From: Thermococcus sp.
GTDB lineage: Archaea; Methanobacteriota_B; Thermococci; Thermococcales; Thermococcaceae
Assembly (NCBI RefSeq): GCF_027023865.1
Contig: NZ_JALVUC010000020.1
Location: 1-64,000 of the forward strand
Length of the DNA stretch: 64,000 nucleotides
Reading direction: 5' to 3'
The position numbers and the translations under genes are program-made. Under the pieces are notes generated by a model that was not told the origin of the DNA, did no database searches, and saw only the letters and a list, made by a program, of their open reading frames with translations. Below are positions 56,043 through 64,000 of the stretch, one piece after another. How positions within the stretch are numbered: position 1 is the stretch's first letter; the number at the start of each line of letters is the position of its first letter.

Positions 56043-56636
56043 TCAAAGGACCTTCCCCAAAAAGTACTCATGAACCCGTGTGTCATCTGTCAGCTCGGGG
56101 TGGAACTCAAGGCCGATTACGTTGCCCTGTTCGACGCCAACGATTCTATCATCGAGCCAGGCTATCGGTTTCACCCTACCGCTCAAAAGCCCCATTATCC
56201 TTGGGGCACGAATGAAGACGCCGATGAAGGGTTCATTACTGAAGGCGAGCTTTACCGGTGCCTCGAAGCTGTCCACCTGCCTGCCGTAGGCGTTCCTGTT
56301 AACACGAACATCGAGCAGCCCCAGGAACCTCTGCCCCGACGTTGCCCCTATTACTTCCTTTGAGAGCATTATCAATCCCGCGCAGGTGCCCATTATTGGC
56401 AGTCCCTCTCTTCCCAGTTTTTTAACGGACTCAAAGAGGTCGTTCTTCACCATTAACCTCGATATCGTCGTGCTCTCGCCGCCCGGGACTATCACTGCCG
56501 AGATTCCCTCAAGTTGCTCCTGCTTCCTGAGCCAGATTACCTCCCCTGGGACACCTAGATTTTCGAGGGCCTTCTTTGCAGCATCGATGTGCTCGCTGAC
56601 ATCACCTTGAAGGCCTATAACCCCTACTTTAACCAC
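56043..56636 (-). CDS. pdxT: PLP synthase glutaminase subunit PdxT
   Basis: 197 aa from GTG 56636, after AGGTGG; another GTG is nine bases upstream. It feeds ammonia to PdxS for pyridoxal phosphate synthesis. Visible: VGVIGLQGDVSEH, VPGGESTTISRLM, catalytic Cys in MGTCAGLIML, and VIGLEFHPELTDD with His and Glu. It follows pdxS in one operon. Confidence 0.95.
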   Translation of the reverse strand: MVKVGVIGLQGDVSEHIDAAKKALENLGVPGEVIWLRKQEQLEGISAVIVPGGESTTISRLMVKNDLFESVKKLGREGLPIMGTCAGLIMLSKEVIGATSGQRFLGLLDVRVNRNAYGRQVDSFEAPVKLAFSNEPFIGVFIRAPRIMGLLSGRVKPIAWLDDRIVGVEQGNVIGLEFHPELTDDTRVHEYFLGKVL

Positions 56637-56669
56637 CTTGACCACCTCAAGTTAAACAAAAAAGGAGGG

Positions 56670-57677
56670 TCAGACACCCCTCTCCTCAAGGCGAACTTCC
56701 AGCTCCTCTATCTCCTGGCCACGCATTGGCTCGCCGATTTCCTTACTTATCTCGGCAAGAACATCGGGCTCGTCCCAGTGGTTGACGGCCTCGACTATCG
56801 CCCTCGCCATCTTCTTCGGGTTTGAACTCTTAAAGATTCCAGAACCGACGAAAACACCGTCCATTCCCATCTGCATCATAAGAGCGGCATCTGCTGGCGT
56901 TGAAACCCCTCCAGCGGCGAAGTTGACAACTGGAAGGCGACCAAGCTTCTTGATTTCGAGGAGTACCTTGTAGAGACCCTCAACGATCTCGCGGTAGGTG
57001 TAGTGGGCATAAACTGGCTCGTTCTCGAGGATCTGCCTCGGTAGGCCGCTTATCTCCCTGACCTCGAGGGCGAGTTTGAGATAAGGTTCCGCGAATTTTT
57101 CAGCCACACCGTAAACTTGCTCATCCGTCATCCTCTGGAGGAGGGCTATGTTGTCTTTAAGCAGGCGAACGTGTCTGACCGCCTCGACGATGTTGCCTGT
57201 CCCTGCCTCGCCTTTTGTCCTCATCATAGCTGCCCCTTCCCATATTCTCCTGACGGCCTCGCCGAGGTTCCTGTTGCCACAGACGAAGGGAACCTTGAAT
57301 TCACGCTTGTCTATATGGAAGTAGGGGTCCGAGGGTGTCAGGACCTCACTCTCGTCTATCATGTCAACCCCGAGGGCTTCAAGGATTCTGGCCTCGGCAA
57401 CGTGGCCTATCCTAACCTTGGCCATCACTGGAACCGTCACCGCGTCCATTATCTCTTGGATCTTCTCTATCGGGGCCATTCTGGCAACGCCACCGGCCTT
57501 CCTGATGTCGGCCGGAACACGGTGGAGGGCCATGACGGAGACCGCTCCAGCCTCTTCCGCGATGCGAGCCTGCTCGGCGTTGGTAACGTCCATTATGACG
57601 CCGCCCTTCACCATCTTGGCGAAACCGCGTTTCAGTCTCTCCGTGCCCTTGACCTCAATAACGTCAAACTTCCCCAT
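56670..57677 (-). CDS. pdxS: PLP synthase subunit PdxS
   Basis: 335 aa TIM-barrel enzyme that builds PLP from ribose phosphate, glyceraldehyde phosphate and ammonia. Signature: [57 protein letters not shown] and [20 protein letters not shown] with catalytic Lys residues in place. ATG 57677 follows GAGG. Confidence 0.97.
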   Translation of the reverse strand: MGKFDVIEVKGTERLKRGFAKMVKGGVIMDVTNAEQARIAEEAGAVSVMALHRVPADIRKAGGVARMAPIEKIQEIMDAVTVPVMAKVRIGHVAEARILEALGVDMIDESEVLTPSDPYFHIDKREFKVPFVCGNRNLGEAVRRIWEGAAMMRTKGEAGTGNIVEAVRHVRLLKDNIALLQRMTDEQVYGVAEKFAEPYLKLALEVREISGLPRQILENEPVYAHYTYREIVEGLYKVLLEIKKLGRLPVVNFAAGGVSTPADAALMMQMGMDGVFVGSGIFKSSNPKKMARAIVEAVNHWDEPDVLAEISKEIGEPMRGQEIEELEVRLEERGV

Positions 57678-57810
57678 GGCAATCGCCTCCTCAAGTTTTG
57701 ACCTGCAATTATTTCAAGGAAAAACTTGAATATAAAGCTTGCCGTTGTAAGCCCCGTAAGTTTCAGAAAAAGTCCCAAAAATTAACGGGGGAAGATGAAA
57801 GAAGCTCTGG

Positions 57811-58644
57811 TTAAACCTTTCCAATAACCTCAAGGCTAACGTCGAAGTTCCTGATGGAGTGCGTCAAATAGCCGAGGCTTATGATGTCGACTTCTAGCTT
57901 CGCGTACTCAGTAATATTTTCGGGGGTTATGCCGCCGGAGACCTCGATTTTGACCCTATCCCGGAGTCCTTCACGCTTTAAAGTCTCCAAAGTCTCCGCT
58001 ATCTCATCAGGCGTCATGTTGTCGAGCATCACAACGTCGGCCCCCGCCTTTGCTGCTTTAACCGCGTCCTCTAGGCTCTCGACCTCGACCTCGACGACCT
58101 TGTAAACGCTGAAGGCTTTGGCGCGCTTTATTGCCTCCTCCAGTGGAACCAGTGCGAGGTGGTTGTCCTTAATGAGTATCGCGTCACTGAGGGAAAAGCG
58201 GTGAGGCTCACCGCCACCGATGAGGAGCGCCCTCTTGTCGAGGGGTTTCAGCAGGGTTTTTCTCGTGCCTGCCACCCTAACGTTGGGGTTGACCGCCCTA
58301 ACCTTCTCGACGAGCTTCCTTACCTCGGTTGCAATCCCGCTCATTCTGCCCATCACGTTCAAGGCTGTCCTCTCGACAAGGAGGATTGCGCGGGCATTGC
58401 CTTCGAGTTCGAGGATAACCTCCCCCTTCCCCACTTCCCCGCCGTCGTGCTTTTTAACCCCAACTTTGATTCCGAAGTGATTGAAGAGGGCTTTGGCCTC
58501 CTCAACGCCGGCAATAATCCCTTCCTGCTTCGCTATAATGACGGCCCTTGCCGCAATATTATCTGGAATAACTGCCTCGCTCGTGACGTCGCCGAAGGGG
58601 GTATCCTCCCCAAGGAAGCGGAGGAGATACTCAAGGGATACCAT
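57811..58644 (-). CDS. nadC: Quinolinate phosphoribosyltransferase NadC
   Basis: 277 aa, ATG one base after the nadA stop. It converts quinolinate and PRPP to nicotinate mononucleotide. Family features: FGDVTSEAVIP, VERTALNVMGRMSGIAT, VAGTRKTLLKPLDKRALLIG, GGEPHRFSLSDAILIKDNHL and IEVSGGITPENI. Confidence 0.96.
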   Translation of the reverse strand: MVSLEYLLRFLGEDTPFGDVTSEAVIPDNIAARAVIIAKQEGIIAGVEEAKALFNHFGIKVGVKKHDGGEVGKGEVILELEGNARAILLVERTALNVMGRMSGIATEVRKLVEKVRAVNPNVRVAGTRKTLLKPLDKRALLIGGGEPHRFSLSDAILIKDNHLALVPLEEAIKRAKAFSVYKVVEVEVESLEDAVKAAKAGADVVMLDNMTPDEIAETLETLKREGLRDRVKIEVSGGITPENITEYAKLEVDIISLGYLTHSIRNFDVSLEVIGKV

Positions 58645-58645
58645 C

Positions 58646-59554
58646 TCAGCTCATCTCCAGCATTCTCTCGATAGCCCTCTTGGCCTTCTCCGCTGTTTCC
58701 TCCGGAACTTCGATGGTGTACTTCATGTCACGGAGCGACCGGTAAACGTCCTCGAGCGTTATGGCCTTCATCCCGATGCAGGCTGCATCTTCCCTGGCTG
58801 CGTGGAACTTAATGTTAGGATAAAGCCTGCTCAAACGATATACCATCTCCCTCTCTGTGAAGACCACCCACTCGCTCCACTCGGGCGCGTGCCTTATCAT
58901 CCCACCGGTGGAGACAATAATATCTGCCCTCTCCTGCACCTCGGGCTCGCACTCCGGATGGACCATCAGCTTGGCGTTTGGATACAGTCTTTTCGCACGT
59001 TCAACGTCCTCAACGGTGAACTTTTTGTGGACATAGCAGTGACCATACTCCGGAACAGGGATGACCTTCTTCCCGGTCTGCTTCGCAACATAGTGGGCAA
59101 GGTTCTTGTCGGGACCGAAGATGACAACGTCCGAATCGAGCTTTCCGACGATTTCTGCAGCGTTTGCAGAGGTGACCGTAACGTCAGCAAGGGCCTTACA
59201 CTCGGCGGTGCTGTTGACGTAGAGAACCACGGGGGCGGTGGGATATTTCTCTTTGGCCTCGATTATGTGCTCCGGTTTGAGCATGTTGGCCATCGCACAG
59301 GTTGCCCCCTTCGCGGGGAGCAGGACGGTCTTCTCTGGGTTGAGTATTTTAGCTGTCTCAGCCATGAAGTCCACACCGGCAAAGACTATCACGTCAGCGT
59401 CAACGTTGACGGCTTTCCTCGCGAGTTCAAGGCTGTCCCCTAGGAAGTCGGCTATGTCCTGAACCTCCGGCAACTGGTAATTGTGAGCCATGATTATGGC
59501 GTTGCGCTCCTCCTTGAGCCGGTTTATTTCCTCCACGAGCTTCTCACGTTCCAT
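58646..59554 (-). CDS. nadA: Quinolinate synthase NadA
   Basis: 302 aa from ATG 59554, after GGGGTGAG; the frame is open to 59611. The 4Fe-4S enzyme condenses iminoaspartate with DHAP. Its three cluster Cys are in [19 protein letters not shown] and [10 protein letters not shown]. Other anchors are [19 protein letters not shown] and [12 protein letters not shown]. Confidence 0.96.
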   Translation of the reverse strand: MEREKLVEEINRLKEERNAIIMAHNYQLPEVQDIADFLGDSLELARKAVNVDADVIVFAGVDFMAETAKILNPEKTVLLPAKGATCAMANMLKPEHIIEAKEKYPTAPVVLYVNSTAECKALADVTVTSANAAEIVGKLDSDVVIFGPDKNLAHYVAKQTGKKVIPVPEYGHCYVHKKFTVEDVERAKRLYPNAKLMVHPECEPEVQERADIIVSTGGMIRHAPEWSEWVVFTEREMVYRLSRLYPNIKFHAAREDAACIGMKAITLEDVYRSLRDMKYTIEVPEETAEKAKRAIERMLEMS

Positions 59555-59617
59555 AATCTCACCCCTCTTAGGTGAAAATAAAGGGGGTATGTTAAAAGGG
59601 TTTTTGGACACCTTTGG

Positions 59618-61015
59618 TTAGAGCCTGCACCGTCCGTCAAAGAAGCTCGGTCTCTCGAATCCTTTCCTCATCGTCGGGAAGTCCCCGCGGTAGTGGCTTC
59701 CCCTGCTCTCCTCCCTCGCCAGGGCACACTCAAGGATGCCTCTCGCGAGGAGTTTCAACCTCCCATCCGCCTCTATTCCCTTCAGCTTTTTCAGTCCACT
59801 CCTAAGGCCTTCCGCACTCCTCACTATTCCCGCGTGCTCCCAGAGGAGTTCCCTGATGGCATCGACGTCTCCAAGGTCGTTGCATCTGCATTCGGGTTCT
59901 TTAACCGCCCTGTGCCTGGGTCTGTCCCTCTTTACCGTTCGGGCCACCTCGAGTCCCGAAACGACGCACTCGAGGAGTGAGTTGCTCGCGAGCCTGTTCG
60001 CCCCGTGGAAGCCGTTGGAAGCCGCTTCTCCGATTGCATAGAGGTGCCTTATTCCCGTTCTATACCAGATGTCGACGGCTACCCCGCCCATTGTGTAGTG
60101 CGCGATGGGGGCAACGGGGATCAAGTCCTTCGAGGGGTCTATACCGTCCCTGCGGAGGAAGGCGTATATCTGGGGGAAGCGCTTTTTGAAGTCCTTTATA
60201 GGGCTTGCATCCAGGAATACCCTCTTCCCGGCCTGTACCTGGTGATATATAGCCCTTGAGACGATATCGCGCGTGGAAATCTCGTTCACGAAGCGCTCTC
60301 CCTCATCAGTGATCAACCTCGCACCGGCCCCGCGAACTGCCTCGCTTATGAGCTTCACTCCGTTTCTGCCGATGTAGCCCGTCGGGTGGAACTGGACGAA
60401 CTCCAGATCCCTTGCTGGGGCGCCCTTTTGGACTGCCTCCCCTATGAGCAGGCCGATGTTCGTTCCCGAGCCGGCGGTGTATTTGAAAAGCCCTGAGAAG
60501 CCGCCCGAGGCTATAATCACAGCATCGAAGGGCAGGAACTCACCCTCTACGAAGACCCCATAGGCCGTCCCGTGCTTGATTCCGAGTCCGTTAACGAAGC
60601 CCCTGACAAAATTCACACCGAGTTCCCGGGCGCGGAGATGAAGGAGCCTCGTGATGTGCTTTCCGGTCTCGTTCTTTATCGTGAAGACCCTTGGGAACGA
60701 GTGCCCACCCTCGGTCTCGCTGGCTTCGAACTTCAGGCCGAGAGAGGTTAAGAAGTCATACACCTCGCTCGCCTTTGAGATTACCTCCCAGACGACCTCC
60801 TCATCGTTGAGGTACTTTCCCGCCTTGAGCGTGTCGAGGAAGTGCGCCTTTGGGGAGTCTCCCTCGGAGATTGGAAGGGCTACCCCCGCCTGGGCCAGGT
60901 AGGAGTTGCTCTTCCTGATGTCCGGACCGATGAGCGAGACCTCGAACCCCCGTTTTGCTAAGGCTATGGCCGCGGTCAGTCCCGCGATTCCGCCGCCTGC
61001 GATTCCAACTCTCAT
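59618..61015 (-). CDS. nadB: L-aspartate oxidase NadB
   Basis: 465 aa flavoprotein, somewhat shorter than the bacterial enzyme (about 540 aa). It oxidises aspartate to iminoaspartate for NadA. FAD motif GIAGGGIAGLTAAIALAKRG, then SYLAQAGVALP, QFHPTGYIGRNG, YTMGGVAVDIWYRTG and GEAASNGFHGANRLASNSLLE-type region. First in the nadB-nadA-nadC order of transcription. Confidence 0.95.
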   Translation of the reverse strand: MRVGIAGGGIAGLTAAIALAKRGFEVSLIGPDIRKSNSYLAQAGVALPISEGDSPKAHFLDTLKAGKYLNDEEVVWEVISKASEVYDFLTSLGLKFEASETEGGHSFPRVFTIKNETGKHITRLLHLRARELGVNFVRGFVNGLGIKHGTAYGVFVEGEFLPFDAVIIASGGFSGLFKYTAGSGTNIGLLIGEAVQKGAPARDLEFVQFHPTGYIGRNGVKLISEAVRGAGARLITDEGERFVNEISTRDIVSRAIYHQVQAGKRVFLDASPIKDFKKRFPQIYAFLRRDGIDPSKDLIPVAPIAHYTMGGVAVDIWYRTGIRHLYAIGEAASNGFHGANRLASNSLLECVVSGLEVARTVKRDRPRHRAVKEPECRCNDLGDVDAIRELLWEHAGIVRSAEGLRSGLKKLKGIEADGRLKLLARGILECALAREESRGSHYRGDFPTMRKGFERPSFFDGRCRL

Positions 61016-61066
61016 CCAACCACCGGGAGAAAAAGGGGAAAAGGGCTTAAACGCTTTTTCATTCCT

Positions 61067-62811
<1,745 letters not shown>

Positions 62812-63148
62812 ATGGAGGTAGTTGTTTCGATAAAGGCAAGGGGGGAGGGCCAAACCCTCCGCTGAGGGCGTTGAGAGCTTTGATTTTGAAGAACTTCTGT
62901 ATGAACTCCTGAAGGAGGGTCTTTTCTGGGCGGCGCTTGGAAGGCCGTCGGAAGTGATGCCGTTTCTGAGGGGCAAACTCCTGGGGAACGGCTTTGTGGC
63001 AGGAGAAGGGCGCAGGGACTACGTGGAGTACCTGCTCGACGAACTTGGGCGCTTTTACGAGCGCGTCTCGTGGAGTGGAAAGCTGGGCAAAAGCCACTGG
63101 AAGGCGCTGAAGTCCTTTCACAGGGATATACTCCTGTGCCTCTACTAA
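62812..63148 (+). pseudogene. Small protein with one-base frameshift
   Basis: ATG 62812 reads MEVVVSIKARGEGQTLR and stops. Removing one G from the six-G run at about 62841-62847 gives MEVVVSIKARGRAKPSAEG, which joins the frame VESFDFEELLYELLKEG that continues to TAA at 63146-63148. The joined protein is about 111 aa, soluble, with helix-rich C-terminus (SHWKALKSFHRDILLCLY). Not recognised. The extra base is at a homopolymer, so a sequence error is likely. Confidence 0.5.
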
Positions 63149-63288
63149 GGGGCCTACCTTTTTAACCCCTCTTCCGTACTCCACTTGGGATGATGAGGGA
63201 AGTTTCGACCGAACGATGAGGAAACTCGCATGGTCTGACCACCCTCAACCTTTTAAGCTTCTTTTCTCTCCGCTCACCGGGAGGAGAA

Positions 63289-64000
63289 ATGGGTGAGAAT
63301 GAAGTCCTTACAAAGTTCATCAATCATTTAAAAGAACTCGTTGAACTCGAGCGTAAGGCGGAGATAGAGGCCATGCGCCAGGAGATGCGGCGCCTTTCTG
63401 GAAGGGAGAGGGAAAAGGTGGGGAGGGCCATTCTCAGTCTCAACGGCAAAATCGTTGGCGAGGAGCTTGGCTACTTCCTGGTCAGATACGGGCGCGAGGG
63501 GGAAATAAAGACCGAGATAAGCGTTGGCGACCTGGTCGTAATAAGCAGGCACGATCCTTTGAAGAGCGATCTGGTTGGAACGGTCGTTGAGAAGGGGAAG
63601 CGCTTCATCACTGTTGCCCTTGAGACCGTCCCCGAGTGGGCGCTCAAGGGAGTTAGGGTTGATCTCTACGCCAACGACATAACCTTCAAGCGGTGGCTCG
63701 AGAACCTGAGCAACCTGCGCGAGAGTGGGAGGAAGGCCCTGGAGTTCTACCTCGGTCTCCGCGAGCCTGAGGAAGGCCAGCCCCTCAATTTCAAACCCTT
63801 TGATACAGGTCTCAACGCGAGCCAGAGAGGGGCTATATCTAGGGCCCTGGGCAGTCAGGACTTCTTTCTGATTCACGGTCCCTTTGGAACCGGCAAGACG
63901 AGAACCCTGGCAGAGCTGATAATGCAGGAAGTCGAGAGGGGCCATAAGGTTCTGGCTACTGCCGAAAGCAACGTTGCCGTTGACAACCTCGTGGAGAGGC
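63289..64000 (+). CDS. Superfamily 1 DNA/RNA helicase, partial
   Basis: ATG 63289 after GGGAGGAG; the frame is open to the window edge, 237 codons. The N-terminal region (FINHLKELVELERKAEIEAM) and an OB-like domain (VGDLVVISRHDPLKSDLVGT) precede the Walker A IHGPFGTGKTRTLAELIMQE and the motif Ia region LATAESNVAVDNLVER. This is the UPF1/IGHMBP2-like (SF1B) helicase plan found in all Thermococcales. TATA-like CCTTTTAAGCTT at 63249-63260. Confidence 0.9.
   Translation, partial: MGENEVLTKFINHLKELVELERKAEIEAMRQEMRRLSGREREKVGRAILSLNGKIVGEELGYFLVRYGREGEIKTEISVGDLVVISRHDPLKSDLVGTVVEKGKRFITVALETVPEWALKGVRVDLYANDITFKRWLENLSNLRESGRKALEFYLGLREPEEGQPLNFKPFDTGLNASQRGAISRALGSQDFFLIHGPFGTGKTRTLAELIMQEVERGHKVLATAESNVAVDNLVER

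Overview
The window is chromosomal DNA of a hyperthermophilic euryarchaeon of the order Thermococcales, most likely a Thermococcus. Signs of this are archaeal TATA-box promoters with strong GGTG/GGAGG ribosome sites, genes for Rpo7, Spt4, S24e, S27ae and GTP-dependent dephospho-CoA kinase in one operon, the wyosine enzyme Taw1, archaeal formate-dependent purine synthesis (PurP, PurT), a CGP-CTERM surface protein and class III (archaeal pilin) signal peptides.

Layout. 1-2400: right border of an integrated element (fragment of an SSV-type integrase across a 3' tRNA-Ile fragment), a possible toxin-antitoxin pair with a MazF-like toxin, gene remnants, tRNA-Lys(TTT) and tRNA-Gln(CTG). 2746-7893: a surface-fibre locus with two winged-helix regulators, two paralogous TasA/DUF1102-like secreted subunits behind a long structured leader RNA, a SipW-type signal peptidase, a third larger subunit-like protein and a DUF5305-like membrane protein. 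7976-12201: housekeeping genes (ppa, rpo7, spt4, dephospho-CoA kinase, S24e, S27ae, a HemK-like methyltransferase, taw1). 12271-24541: a tightly overlapping operon with a secreted toroid-repeat protein, a tubulin/FtsZ-superfamily protein, several membrane proteins with class III pilin signals and a DUF2101 membrane protein.

24865-62524: a large cofactor and nucleotide cluster. Purine genes guaAa, guaAb, two purP paralogues, purL, purQ, purS, purD, purE, purT, purM, purC, purF and guaB are present, with a formate dehydrogenase-like gene, pdxT-pdxS (PLP) and nadC-nadA-nadB (NAD). Accessory modules interrupt it: a VapBC-type pair joined by 4-base overlaps to GMP synthase; a 10.7-kb island between purL and purQ with a 12-Cys peptide, a radical SAM/SPASM maturase, two putative metallopeptidases and two ABC systems (a candidate RiPP cluster); a pair of degenerate KaiC-like genes; and a DUF4855-like/CGP-CTERM pair. 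The window ends inside a superfamily 1 helicase gene.

Several genes (near 667, 1860, 37508, 37838, 45665 and 62830) are broken by single-base shifts, mostly at short homopolymers. Sequence error is a serious alternative to true gene decay for these. The most interesting items are the Cys-periodic RiPP-like island, the structured leader that can hide the ribosome site of the fibre subunit gene, and the tubulin-plus-pilin operon.
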